Origin: GWB1-37-8 sp964603935
GTDB taxonomy: Bacteria > Patescibacteriota > Microgenomatia > Levybacterales > UBA12049
DNA length: 64,000 bases
Assembly: GCA_964603935.1 (NCBI GenBank)
Contig: CAZRWL010000001.1
Location: 24,861 to 88,860 of the forward strand
Direction of reading: 5' to 3'
In this document: positions 9,477 through 17,702 of the stretch, piece by piece
Layout: each line of letters opens with the position of its first letter
How positions within the stretch are numbered: the stretch's first letter is position 1
Notes under the pieces: model-generated
What the model was told of the DNA's origin: nothing
Database searches by the model: none
Seen by the model: only the letters and a program-made list of their open reading frames with translations
Translations under genes and position numbers: made by a program

Positions 9477-10840
9477 AAAGAATTATTCCTCTTTTTTTCT
9501 CAATTTCTCTTTTTTTAATAATAAAAATTGCCAACAATAGCGTTCGTCTTTCAGACACAAATATATATTTCAATATTGCCTACCAGATATCTCAAGGCAA
9601 ACTTCTTTATAAAGACATATTTTTCTCTAATTTTCCTTTTTTTTCCTACGCGTCTTCTTTTTATTATATGTTGAGCGGAAAAAATATAGATTTTTTTTAT
9701 CTTACATCTGCCATCGAAGTTTCCGTAATTACAATCTTCATATATCTTATTGTTTATAGAAAAACGACAGACTATATGGTCTCAATAATAAGTTCTCTTT
9801 TGTATATTTTCTCCTTCATTGTCCTTTCGACCTCCGATCATCAGACAGGAATCTTCACTGCTTCCCTGTTCGCAATATTGAGCTACTATTTTTTCCAAGA
9901 AAAAAAGATGCTGCTGTCGGGAATTTTTATTGCCATATCTTTTCTTACAAAAGCCTATCTTCTGCCCATCCTAATCTCCTTTTACATGTATTTAACGATC
10001 AAAAAAGAATGGAAAAAATCATTAAAATTCAGCATAGGATTGGGAGCAGTAGGATTAATAATATTGTTACCCTTTTTAATACAAGCTCCCAAAGCTTTTT
10101 TCTCCGATATATTTGGCTTTTCTTTAACTCGTCCGATTGGTCTTTCAAAAATAAACATAATGTGGTTTTTCATAGTAAAAGACTTTCCGCTTTTTGTTTT
10201 GTTATTGTTCAACATAATCAACATTAGAAGAAATGTCCTGTTTGGCTTAATGTCAATTTTGTCTATTATCTTTTTCGCAGGCTATAAAGACATCTATTAT
10301 CTTTATCTTAATTTCCTGACACCCTTTCTCTGCATTTCTTTTTATGAATTAGATTATTTCTTTAAAAATAAATTGAATTTACAGAAAATGGTAATTCCAA
10401 CTATAATTTTAGCTTTCCTGTTATATAATTTGATTACCTACTTAAGCGCATATAGAAATTTAGGAAAACTTCCGGAAATTAATAAAGTTATAGGAATAAT
10501 CCTTGAAGAAAAACCTGATTTTTTGTTTGGAGTAAATGATATTACTCCGCTGCTGCTTTCGCTTACTAAAATTCCACCCCTTGAAAATGTCAGCGATGCA
10601 CACGAATATTTTTTTACAAAGGGCGTTTATGACAGAAAACTCTTAACAGAGAAAGCAATCTCGAACAAAACTGTTGTCATTGCTCATGGAGCAAATTATC
10701 CTCAATATGGAATCCAACAGGACATATTAGATAATATTTTTATAAAAGATTCTATCTATGAATCTTGCAAGATTATCCTAAGCGTTCCGGTTCAAGCTGA
10801 AGGAGATACCAACAGAATAAATCTATTTAAATGCTATTAA
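9473..10840 (+). CDS. Polytopic membrane protein, GT-C glycosyltransferase-like
   Basis: 455 residues with about ten membrane helices and a short C-terminal soluble part. The first loop has SDTNIYFNIAYQISQGKLLY, resembling the acidic first loop plus 'G.LLYKD' of GT39/ArnT-like proteins. The start overlaps the FemAB gene by 4 nt, so it is probably co-translated with it. Sugar specificity is unknown. The 3' end overlaps the convergent methyltransferase gene by 4 nt. Confidence 0.65.
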   Translation: MKRIIPLFFSISLFLIIKIANNSVRLSDTNIYFNIAYQISQGKLLYKDIFFSNFPFFSYASSFYYMLSGKNIDFFYLTSAIEVSVITIFIYLIVYRKTTDYMVSIISSLLYIFSFIVLSTSDHQTGIFTASLFAILSYYFFQEKKMLLSGIFIAISFLTKAYLLPILISFYMYLTIKKEWKKSLKFSIGLGAVGLIILLPFLIQAPKAFFSDIFGFSLTRPIGLSKINIMWFFIVKDFPLFVLLLFNIINIRRNVLFGLMSILSIIFFAGYKDIYYLYLNFLTPFLCISFYELDYFFKNKLNLQKMVIPTIILAFLLYNLITYLSAYRNLGKLPEINKVIGIILEEKPDFLFGVNDITPLLLSLTKIPPLENVSDAHEYFFTKGVYDRKLLTEKAISNKTVVIAHGANYPQYGIQQDILDNIFIKDSIYESCKIILSVPVQAEGDTNRINLFKCY

Positions 10841-11364
10841 ACTTTATATAAATAGATATTATTTGCTTTATCGTAAGCAACAAGAGGCAAATTAGTTTTA
10901 TATCTAAAACTTACCAATAAAGTCCCGCTTCTTAACTCCTTTAAAAATTTTGGCCTGAGTCTTTCCAGAGCTTTGGGAACAAGATAAACAAAAACTACGG
11001 ATGCTGAAGAAATATTTACATGATGAAAATTTTTCTTAATAATTCTTACTTTCTCATCTAATCCGTTTAGTCTAAATCTAAGCTTGGAGAATAAGTATCG
11101 TAGAGGATCGATCTCTATACCAACTCCCCGCGCTCCAAATTCTTTTGCTGCAATGCTAAGAGCTGTCCCATCACCGCATCCCAAATCACAAACGACATCT
11201 TTCTTGCCAACTTTTGCCAACCGGCACATCGCGCGGGCTACCTTCTTATTTGTTCTCCACCAGGGAGCCCACGGACTGTCCGGCGGCCAAACCCAAGATA
11301 AGAGTACCAGAAGAAAAATTATTATTAATAATAAAACTATATTTATAATCCACCACAATGTCAT
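10837..11364 (-). CDS. Membrane-anchored class I SAM-dependent methyltransferase
   Basis: 175 residues. An N-terminal membrane helix (residues 4-25) is followed by a Trp/Pro-rich segment (SWVWPPDSPWAPWW) and a Rossmann methyltransferase domain with motif I DLGCGDGT and GVGIEID. The substrate is unknown. It lies 1 nt after the NiSOD maturation protease gene, so it is the third gene of a sodN-sodX operon. Confidence 0.75.
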   Translation of the reverse strand: MTLWWIINIVLLLIIIFLLVLLSWVWPPDSPWAPWWRTNKKVARAMCRLAKVGKKDVVCDLGCGDGTALSIAAKEFGARGVGIEIDPLRYLFSKLRFRLNGLDEKVRIIKKNFHHVNISSASVVFVYLVPKALERLRPKFLKELRSGTLLVSFRYKTNLPLVAYDKANNIYLYKV

Positions 11365-11365
11365 A

Positions 11366-11671
11366 TTAAATTTTAAACATCACCCTCCCAACAATGTCTT
11401 TTTTTCTCACCCAGCCAAAATGCCTGCTATCTGTGCTTTCTCTCCTGTTGTCTCCGGTAACAAAAAAGATGTCTCCGTCAGCTGACGGCTTTATTTTTGC
11501 GATTCGTTTTATTATAAACTTTTCTCTCTTCAAAACAACAACATCTCTAATCCTGGGTTTATTTAAGAGATATGAAAGTCTATTCACCAAAATCCTATCG
11601 CCCACTCTAAATGCAGGAGTCATGCTATTACCTTTAATTTGAAATTTAAAAAGAGGGAGTAAGCTAAACAC
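11366..11671 (-). CDS. sodX: S26-family maturation peptidase for nickel superoxide dismutase (SodX-like)
   Basis: 101 residues from a GTG start overlapping the sodN stop by 1 nt. Signal-peptidase-I-type catalytic core: GNSMTPAFRVGDRILV with the nucleophilic Ser, and VVLKREKFIIKRI with the general-base Lys; VTGDNRRESTDSRHFG is the conserved C-terminal box. It lacks the N-terminal membrane helix and periplasmic insert of LepB. Direct linkage to NiSOD supports the known SodX role, removing the NiSOD leader to expose the N-terminal His. LepB-like general signal peptidase is the alternative. Confidence 0.85.
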   Translation of the reverse strand: MFSLLPLFKFQIKGNSMTPAFRVGDRILVNRLSYLLNKPRIRDVVVLKREKFIIKRIAKIKPSADGDIFFVTGDNRRESTDSRHFGWVRKKDIVGRVMFKI

Positions 11672-12108
11672 TATTTCGCTTTAGACTTTACAAATATTCC
11701 TGCTATTTCATCTACCGCTTTCACCAATTCCTGGGCGGCTTGTAAATTTACTTCCTGTTTATTCTTAGAACAAAGTTTTGCTGCTTGCCAAAATTTTTCG
11801 TGCAGATTAGAGAATCGAACTAAATGTTCAGGCTTAAAATAATCAGTCCATAATATTAAAAGTTCCTCTTTGCATCTTCTCGCATGTTCTTCTTTGGTTA
11901 GAACACAACGGACAAATTTACTTCTATCATTAACTGTGGGTTTCTCCGCAGGCAAGTCTTGAATTAATTGCACCATTTTTAAAACTGTTTGCGCTGCAAT
12001 TTGGGCTGACTTCGGATCATAAATTCCGCAAGGCACATCACAATGAGCATAAGCTATCCTTACCGGAAGAAACTTTGAGATTATTATAGATATACTTCTC
12101 GGAATCAT
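11671..12108 (-). CDS. sodN: Nickel-containing superoxide dismutase
   Basis: 145 residues. NiSOD converts superoxide to H2O2 and O2. The nickel hook is explicit: HCDVPCGIY at residues 22-30, giving His22, Cys23 and Cys27 of the precursor (His1, Cys2, Cys6 of the mature enzyme). The first 21 residues, ending AYA, are the leader to be cleaved. The rest is the expected helical bundle. Followed directly by its peptidase gene. Downstream H2O2 removal could involve the large peroxidase at 22.9-30.4 kb, which is inference. Confidence 0.95.
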   Translation of the reverse strand: MIPRSISIIISKFLPVRIAYAHCDVPCGIYDPKSAQIAAQTVLKMVQLIQDLPAEKPTVNDRSKFVRCVLTKEEHARRCKEELLILWTDYFKPEHLVRFSNLHEKFWQAAKLCSKNKQEVNLQAAQELVKAVDEIAGIFVKSKAK

Positions 12109-12116
12109 ATGACAAT

Positions 12117-12122
12117 ATAATA
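12117..12122 (-). promoter_or_regulatory. -10 element of sodN operon
   Basis: TATTAT on the minus strand, 8 nt before the sodN ATG. The leader would be only a few bases long. Confidence 0.45.
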
Positions 12123-12153
12123 CTAATCTCTTTTGAAAAAACTGTCAATTCGC

Positions 12154-13233
12154 CTAATCATCATTTAAATCTCTCTCAAATCTTACAAAACGCTTTATCG
12201 CTTCTGCAAATGGTACGATTGTCAATAAATATCTTAAAAAAATAAGCTGCTGAAGTACGTATGCAAAAATTCCGGAAATGTAAAATTTGCCCATTGCAAA
12301 TGTGGCAAAATGGCCTCCCAAAGGAATTACATATCCCATATCTCGATAGTCGAAAACTAAAAGAGGTTCGTTTCTGATAGATCTTAGTATGTTTTCTGCC
12401 GCAATCTTACCCATCTCTATAGCCTTCGGGGCAACACCAGGGAAAATTGCATCTCCTATTGCAAAAACGTTCTTTAAGTTTTTTACTGCAAGGTTTTCGT
12501 CAATTTCAATCTTGCCTAAAAGATTATTCGATTTAACTCCTCCGGTCCAGACAAATACATCGTAAGGAAGCGTTTCTTCCCCTTTCAATTCAATTGCTTC
12601 TTTGGAAACTTTTTTTATATGCTTTCCAAACAGGAGATTCACTCCGCTTCTTTCCAATCTTTTCTTAGCGAGCATGGAAATTCCTTCCCCTAGCTCCTTT
12701 AACAGCATGGTTGAACCTTGAATAAGCGTAATGCCCAAATGACCTTTATGAATTGCCAGTTCGCAGGCAAGTTCTGTTCCCGAAAATCCTCCTCCACCTA
12801 TTATAATTGTTTTGGCAATTTTCAAGGCATTTTTTATTTTCGTTGCGTCTTCCAATGTTTTCAGCGGAATTCCGTATTCCTTAATTCCGGGTATACCAAA
12901 GTCTGCAGATTCGCTTCCTAGCGCAAAAACCAAATAGTCATAAGAATACTCCCCGTTGTTATCCAGGAAGATTTTTTGGCGCTCTGTATCTATTTTTTCA
13001 ACATTTCCTTTAACCACTTCAAAGGCATTATTAAATATAGATTTGTATGGAATGGTTGCATTCCTTTCCGACTCTTCTGCAGCCGCAACCTCATAAAGCG
13101 ACGGGGTAAAGGTATGAGAACTATTCCTGTCAATAATAATTACATTTAAATCATAAGATCTGATTTTATTTTTAAGAGTAAGAGCAGTTCTTATTCCCGC
13201 AAATCCCCCTCCCAAAATAATAACTCTTTTCAT
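12154..13233 (-). CDS. ndh: Type II NADH dehydrogenase-like FAD oxidoreductase
   Basis: 359 residues. Two Rossmann folds: VIILGGGFAGIRTALTL (FAD) at the N-terminus and TIIIGGGGFSGTELACELA (NADH) near residue 140; FAIGDAIFPG is the second FAD motif. The C-terminal ~45 residues are hydrophobic/amphipathic and end in basic residues, as in membrane-bound NDH-2. NDH-2 passes electrons from NADH to quinone without pumping; no quinone oxidase is in the window. GGAAAGG lies 6 nt before the ATG as a ribosome binding site. It is upstream of, and on the same strand as, sodN. Confidence 0.85.
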   Translation of the reverse strand: MKRVIILGGGFAGIRTALTLKNKIRSYDLNVIIIDRNSSHTFTPSLYEVAAAEESERNATIPYKSIFNNAFEVVKGNVEKIDTERQKIFLDNNGEYSYDYLVFALGSESADFGIPGIKEYGIPLKTLEDATKIKNALKIAKTIIIGGGGFSGTELACELAIHKGHLGITLIQGSTMLLKELGEGISMLAKKRLERSGVNLLFGKHIKKVSKEAIELKGEETLPYDVFVWTGGVKSNNLLGKIEIDENLAVKNLKNVFAIGDAIFPGVAPKAIEMGKIAAENILRSIRNEPLLVFDYRDMGYVIPLGGHFATFAMGKFYISGIFAYVLQQLIFLRYLLTIVPFAEAIKRFVRFERDLNDD

Positions 13234-13302
13234 CTATACCTTTCCTATCTTATCTATTCCATAAACTTTTCTCAAGATGTATACTGTAAAACAGAGGATT
13301 AT

Positions 13303-14244
13303 ATGATGCCTAATCATTTTGACGCTATATGTGTCGGGAATGCAAAAATAGACACTTTCCTTACGCTCCATGAGGCAAATTCCCACCTTCGCTTAATAAA
13401 AGATACTAATGAACTTTGTATAAAATTCGGAGAAAAAATAACTGTTGACAAAGCGGAAATCCTGCTTGGGGGAAATGCAGCGAATGTGGCGGTTGGCATC
13501 TCTCGTCTTGGATTAAATGCAGGCATTGTCGCAGAAATAGGTAAAGACGAATTTGCGCAGAAAATAATAAATACCTTGTCCAAGGAAAAAGTTGATGTCT
13601 CAAATGTTACCCAAACAGAAGGAGCGCAATCCTCTTTTTCCACGATCATTAATTTTAAAAACGAAAGGACAATTTTCTCAGAACACGTAAAAAGACTGCA
13701 TAATTTCGACCTTGACAATCTTTCAGCAAAATGGGTTTACTTAACCTCTTTGGGAGAGGAATGGCGAAACGCCTACAATAAAGTCTTCCATTTCGTTAAA
13801 GAAAAACAGTGTTTACTCGCTTTTAATCCCGGTACACTGCAAATCAAAAGCGGTAAAAATAGCATAGAAAATCTCTTATCGATTACAAATCTCCTTTTTG
13901 TAAACAAGGAAGAAGGAGAAGAATTACTAAATTATCCTAAGGGGCAAAATACAATTCAAGAAATCATTGTAAATTTACAAAAACTCGGACCAAAGATAGT
14001 CGTGGTTACGGATGGAAAAAACGGATCTTACGCGATTGATGAAAAAGATGAAATTTTTAAGCAAGGGATAACTAAGGAAATAAAGGTTGTGGAAAAAACC
14101 GGAGCAGGAGATGCTTATTCATCGGGTTTCCTTTCCTCAATGATACGCAATAAATCAATTACGGATGCTATGATCTGGGGCGCGAAAAATTCAGCGTCTG
14201 TTATACGTAAAGTCGGCGCTCAAGCCGGACTTCTTTATGATTGA
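13303..14244 (+). CDS. PfkB/ribokinase-family sugar kinase
   Basis: 313 residues (a second ATG follows at 13306; AGAGG 6-8 nt upstream supports either). Motifs: GGNAANVAVGISRLG (N-terminal signature) and KTGAGDAYSSGF near residue 267 with the catalytic Asp and anion hole. The partner gene overlapping by 8 nt encodes a DUF2090 aldolase; the same two domains are fused in some IolC proteins (5-dehydro-2-deoxygluconokinase). The pair therefore probably phosphorylates and then cleaves one sugar acid or ketose; the exact sugar is uncertain. Confidence 0.88.
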   Translation: MMPNHFDAICVGNAKIDTFLTLHEANSHLRLIKDTNELCIKFGEKITVDKAEILLGGNAANVAVGISRLGLNAGIVAEIGKDEFAQKIINTLSKEKVDVSNVTQTEGAQSSFSTIINFKNERTIFSEHVKRLHNFDLDNLSAKWVYLTSLGEEWRNAYNKVFHFVKEKQCLLAFNPGTLQIKSGKNSIENLLSITNLLFVNKEEGEELLNYPKGQNTIQEIIVNLQKLGPKIVVVTDGKNGSYAIDEKDEIFKQGITKEIKVVEKTGAGDAYSSGFLSSMIRNKSITDAMIWGAKNSASVIRKVGAQAGLLYD

Positions 14245-15097
14245 CAATCTAGGGTACAAAAAAAATCTTTTCATACTTCCATTCGACCACAGAGCATCAT
14301 TTGCGAAAATGTTTGGATTTGCAAATTTAACTCTTGAGGAAAAAAATTATATTGTTTCTGCCAAAAAACTTATCTATGAAGCTTTCAGAATGTCTCTCTC
14401 TCAAGGAATTTCAAAGAAAGAAGCCGCAATCTTGGTTGACGAAGAATACGGAGATGAAATTTTAAAAGATGCCGGAAATCAAGGGATTACAACTATTTTA
14501 ACTGCGGAAAAAAGCGGGCTCGCCTCGCCGCGAAGCGGGCAAGAAGGATTTAGCTTTGAGTATGGAGATAAATTTGCGCAGCATTTAGAAAAATATAAAC
14601 CTACTTTTGCAAAAGCATTGATTCGATATAAACCGAATGCAGATTGGGTTAATTTAAAAGTCCTTTCGGATTATTGCCATACTCACGGATATAAGTTTTT
14701 GCTGGAAATGTTAATGGGATTAGACATTCCTAATGCGCAAAATTTTTTACCCGCAATCGAGGAGCTCAAAGAATTAGGTATTGAGCCTGATGTCTGGAAA
14801 TTAGAAGGAATGGAAAATAAAAATGACTATGAACTTGTTGTTGCAAAAATTAGAGAAGGAGAAAGACAAAATGTAGGACTTGTCATCTTGGGACGCGGAG
14901 AAAGCAAGGAAAAAGTAGAACAGTGGATAATGGCTGGAAAAGATGTAAGCGGAGTGATAGGATTTGCAGTGGGCCGGACAATTTTTGCGGATTCCCTGAA
15001 AAAATACAAAGATGGTAAAATAGATAAAAATAAAGCAATAGAAAAAATTAGCGATAATTTTTTACATTTTTACCATATTTTTATAAATAAACAATGA
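14237..15097 (+). CDS. DUF2090 aldolase (2-deoxy-5-keto-gluconate-6-phosphate aldolase-like)
   Basis: 286 residues, TIM-barrel aldolase as found at the C-terminus of fused IolC proteins. Landmarks: LPFDHRASF, ILVDEEYGDEIL, EKSG...QEGFSFEYG, PDVWKLEG, VILGRGE, GVIGFAVGRTIF. Family members read EKSGQ without interruption; here seven residues (LASPRSG) are inserted between KSG and QEG by a 21-nt element. The predicted reaction yields a triose phosphate. Co-translated with PfkB (8-nt overlap) and RpiB (4-nt overlap). Confidence 0.8.
   Translation: MIDNLGYKKNLFILPFDHRASFAKMFGFANLTLEEKNYIVSAKKLIYEAFRMSLSQGISKKEAAILVDEEYGDEILKDAGNQGITTILTAEKSGLASPRSGQEGFSFEYGDKFAQHLEKYKPTFAKALIRYKPNADWVNLKVLSDYCHTHGYKFLLEMLMGLDIPNAQNFLPAIEELKELGIEPDVWKLEGMENKNDYELVVAKIREGERQNVGLVILGRGESKEKVEQWIMAGKDVSGVIGFAVGRTIFADSLKKYKDGKIDKNKAIEKISDNFLHFYHIFINKQ
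14513..14539 (+). repeat. 21-nt in-frame insertion with flanking 6-nt direct repeat
   Basis: AGCGGG at 14513-14518 and 14534-14539 flank 15 nt of imperfect palindrome (ctcgcctcgccgcga). The same motif, CTCGCCTCGCTGGCGAAGCG, occurs between purM and guaA at 57962-57981. It splits a conserved aldolase motif in frame. Confidence 0.65.
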
Positions 15098-15549
15098 AGA
15101 TTTATTTGGGGACAGACCATGCGGGATTTGAGCTGAAGGAACAAATTAAAGAATACCTCATTCAAGAACATTATGATGTTGTTGATTGCGGCGCTTACTC
15201 ATTTGATAAAAATGATGACTATCCGGACTTTATCGGTAAAGTTGGAGAGAATGTTTCGAAAGATTTAAGCTCTCGCGGCGTTGTACTGGGGAAATCAGGG
15301 GCAGGAGAGTGCATTGTGGCTAATAAATATAAAAATGTGCGGGCATTTCTTGCAGTCAATGAAAAAAATGTTAGGCTTGCAAGAGAACATAATGATGCAA
15401 ATGTTATTTCTGTCGGATCAGAAATTGTTTCCCCTACCGAGACCAAAACGCTTATAAAACTTTTCCTTGAAACTCCATTTCCGGGAGACGAGCGCCATGC
15501 AAGAAGAATTAATAAAATTAAAGCGATTGAAGGAAGTCAGACTTCCTGA
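15094..15549 (+). CDS. rpiB: Ribose-5-phosphate isomerase B (RpiB/LacAB family)
   Basis: 151 residues. Interconverts ribose 5-phosphate and ribulose 5-phosphate. GTDHAGFELKEQI at the N-terminus and DYPDFIGKVG are family signatures; KSGAGECIVANK replaces the common C-GTGIG loop, and the cysteine appears four residues later, a variant loop. HNDANVISVGS and PFPGDERHARRI complete the match. Overlaps the aldolase gene by 4 nt (ATGA). A relaxed aldose-ketose specificity is possible given its neighbours. Confidence 0.87.
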   Translation: MKIYLGTDHAGFELKEQIKEYLIQEHYDVVDCGAYSFDKNDDYPDFIGKVGENVSKDLSSRGVVLGKSGAGECIVANKYKNVRAFLAVNEKNVRLAREHNDANVISVGSEIVSPTETKTLIKLFLETPFPGDERHARRINKIKAIEGSQTS

Positions 15550-15554
15550 AAAAA

Positions 15555-16832
15555 ATGTTAATTAAAAATTTTGATGCATTAAATTCCACTCCCCAAAGAA
15601 AAATCTGCCTGGAGCTCATAGAAGCAGCGCTTGAGTCAATTCAACCCAAAAATGTAATTAAAAAAAATATTTCCTTAAAAGAAAGTGTTCTAAAAATTCA
15701 GGATAAAACTTTTAATTTAAAAGACTTTGATCGAGTTTTTCTTATTGGTTTTGGAAAAGGATCTGCCGGTATTTCCAAAAGAATTGAAACCATACTTAAG
15801 GAAAAACTAACTGAAGGTTACATTATCGATACAACTTCTGAGGAATTTGCAAAAATAAAATTTACTCAAGGCGCTCATCCATTGCCCTCCGAGACAAATC
15901 TTGACTTTACAAAAAAAATAATTCAACAATTTAACAACCTGACAATTAAAGACTTAGCTATCGTTGTAATTGCCGGAGGCGGGTCCGTGCTGTTTGAAAA
16001 TCCATATAAAATTAATCTTGAAAAATTGACTGAAGTAAATAATGCCTTACTTAAATCCGGAGCAAATATTATAGAAATGAATATCGTAAGACAACATTTG
16101 TCAGATGTTAAAGGAGGAGGTCTTGCTAAAATTCTATATCCGTCAACAGTTGTAAGCTTAATTTTTTCTGATGTCCCAGGAAACGATATTTCCTATATTG
16201 CGTCCGGCCCGACAGTAAAAAATCATACAACAATTTCAGATGCCCTCGATATTCTCAAAAAATACAATCTTGAAAAGGAGTTGAATTTGCCGGCCGATTC
16301 ATTTACGGAAAATCCAAAAGAAGATAAATATTTTGAAAAAGTTAATAATTTAATAATCTTAAGCAATCAAACTGCACTGCAGACAATGAAGAAAAAGGGA
16401 GAAGAATTGGGATTTGCTGCCAGAATTTACTCGGATAAATTTGAATCAGATGCCAAAACCGCAGGTAAAACATTAATTGACGCAGTAAATTCTGATGAAA
16501 TTTTGCTAGTTGGCGGAGAAACAACTGTAAAAGTTTTGAATAAAGGAGGACAGGGAGGAAGAAATCAAGAGTTAGTTTTGGCTGCGCTTGCATCAATCGA
16601 TGAAAGGACAACAATTGTTTCCTTTGATTCTGACGGATGGGATAACTCTTCTTTCGCAGGAGCTATTGGAGATTTACTGACAATTCAAAAAGCTAAGGAA
16701 TTAAACATTGTTCCCGATGTTTTCTCACAGGAAAATAACAGCTTTCTCTTCTTTGAAAAAACAGGCGACGGAATTATTACAGACCGCCTTCCCTCCAACG
16801 TGTCCGACCTCATGATTGTTCTGAAAAAATAA
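15555..16832 (+). CDS. Glycerate 2-kinase (DUF4147/MOFRL)
   Basis: 425 residues. Phosphorylates glycerate to 2-phosphoglycerate. The N-terminal DUF4147 domain shows GFGKGSAGISKRIE, VIAGGGSVLFENP and SDVPGNDISYIASGPT; the C-terminal MOFRL domain shows VGGETTVKV, GGQGGRNQELVLAAL and SFDSDGWDNSS. It begins 5 nt after rpiB. Its product feeds lower glycolysis, making it the likely exit of the cluster's carbon. Confidence 0.88.
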   Translation: MLIKNFDALNSTPQRKICLELIEAALESIQPKNVIKKNISLKESVLKIQDKTFNLKDFDRVFLIGFGKGSAGISKRIETILKEKLTEGYIIDTTSEEFAKIKFTQGAHPLPSETNLDFTKKIIQQFNNLTIKDLAIVVIAGGGSVLFENPYKINLEKLTEVNNALLKSGANIIEMNIVRQHLSDVKGGGLAKILYPSTVVSLIFSDVPGNDISYIASGPTVKNHTTISDALDILKKYNLEKELNLPADSFTENPKEDKYFEKVNNLIILSNQTALQTMKKKGEELGFAARIYSDKFESDAKTAGKTLIDAVNSDEILLVGGETTVKVLNKGGQGGRNQELVLAALASIDERTTIVSFDSDGWDNSSFAGAIGDLLTIQKAKELNIVPDVFSQENNSFLFFEKTGDGIITDRLPSNVSDLMIVLKK

Positions 16833-16838
16833 TTCTGT

Positions 16839-16844
16839 TACTAT
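16839..16844 (+). promoter_or_regulatory. Extended -10 promoter of transketolase genes
   Basis: TGT followed by TACTAT, 6 nt before the ATG at 16851. In this geometry the start of transcription coincides with the ATG (leaderless). Confidence 0.5.
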
Positions 16845-16850
16845 AGATTA

Positions 16851-17693
16851 ATGATTGCAACTCCGGAAAAAATAAAAGATCTTGATCTTAAAGCAGATAA
16901 AATAAGACAGCTTATTATTGAAATGCTTTTGGAGGCAGGCTCGGGACATTCGGCAGGACCCTTGGGAATGGCAGATATCTTTACTGCTTTTTATTTTCAT
17001 ATTCTAAACCATGATCCTAAAAACCCAAGTTTGCCTGACCGAGACAGATTAGTTTTATCCAACGGACACATTTGTCCCGTTCAATATGCAGCTATGGCTT
17101 TAGCAGGATATTTCCCCATTGAGGAATTAAAAACTTTGCGAAAAATAAATTCCCGGCTGCAAGGACATCCCCACAGAACCTCCCTTCCGGGAATTGAAAC
17201 AACTTCCGGACCCCTTGGTGAAGGATTATCTCAAGCGATCGGAATTGCCTTAGCCGGAAGACTGGATAATAAAAATTACAAAGTGTACTGCTTAACATCA
17301 GATGGCGAACATGAAGAAGGAAATACTTGGGAAGCGGTGATGTTTGCCGCGAAAAATAAGTTAAATAATTTAATTCAAGTTATAGACCGCAATTATATTC
17401 AAATTGATGGCAACACGGAAAATGTTATGCCTCTTGATCTCCTAAAAGCAAAATACGAATCATTTAATTGGAACGTTATTGAAGTAGACGGAAATGATAT
17501 TAAGAGTTTTATTGAGGCAGTTGAAAAAGCAAAATTAGCAACAGACAAACCCACCATTATAATTGCCAAAACAATTCCGGGAAAAGGAGTAAGCTTTATG
17601 GAAAATGATTATCATTGGCATGGCAAACCGCCAAACAAAGAAGAAGCAAAGAAAGCTCTCGAAGAGCTTCGTAGTTCAAAATTTAAAATTTAA
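16851..17693 (+). CDS. Transketolase, N-terminal (TPP-binding) subunit
   Basis: 280 residues. Carries the TPP pyrophosphate part of split transketolase: SGHSAGPLGMADIFTAFYF, GHPHRTSLPGIETTSGPLGEGL, TSDGEHEEGNTWEAVMFA (Mg/TPP motif GDGE-like) and NNLIQVIDRNYIQIDG. Ends with GKGVSFMEND and the usual HWHGKPP. The stop codon lies within a 7-nt AT repeat (17678-17697). The partner subunit follows after 9 nt; together they move two-carbon units between pentose, triose and tetrose phosphates. Confidence 0.93.
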   Translation: MIATPEKIKDLDLKADKIRQLIIEMLLEAGSGHSAGPLGMADIFTAFYFHILNHDPKNPSLPDRDRLVLSNGHICPVQYAAMALAGYFPIEELKTLRKINSRLQGHPHRTSLPGIETTSGPLGEGLSQAIGIALAGRLDNKNYKVYCLTSDGEHEEGNTWEAVMFAAKNKLNNLIQVIDRNYIQIDGNTENVMPLDLLKAKYESFNWNVIEVDGNDIKSFIEAVEKAKLATDKPTIIIAKTIPGKGVSFMENDYHWHGKPPNKEEAKKALEELRSSKFKI

Positions 17694-17697
17694 AATT
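17678..17697 (+). repeat. 7-nt tandem repeat at the end of the transketolase N gene
   Basis: About three copies of AAAATTT. The repeat encodes the last few residues and supplies the TAA stop. Confidence 0.6.
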
Positions 17698-17702
17698 ATA
17701 CT

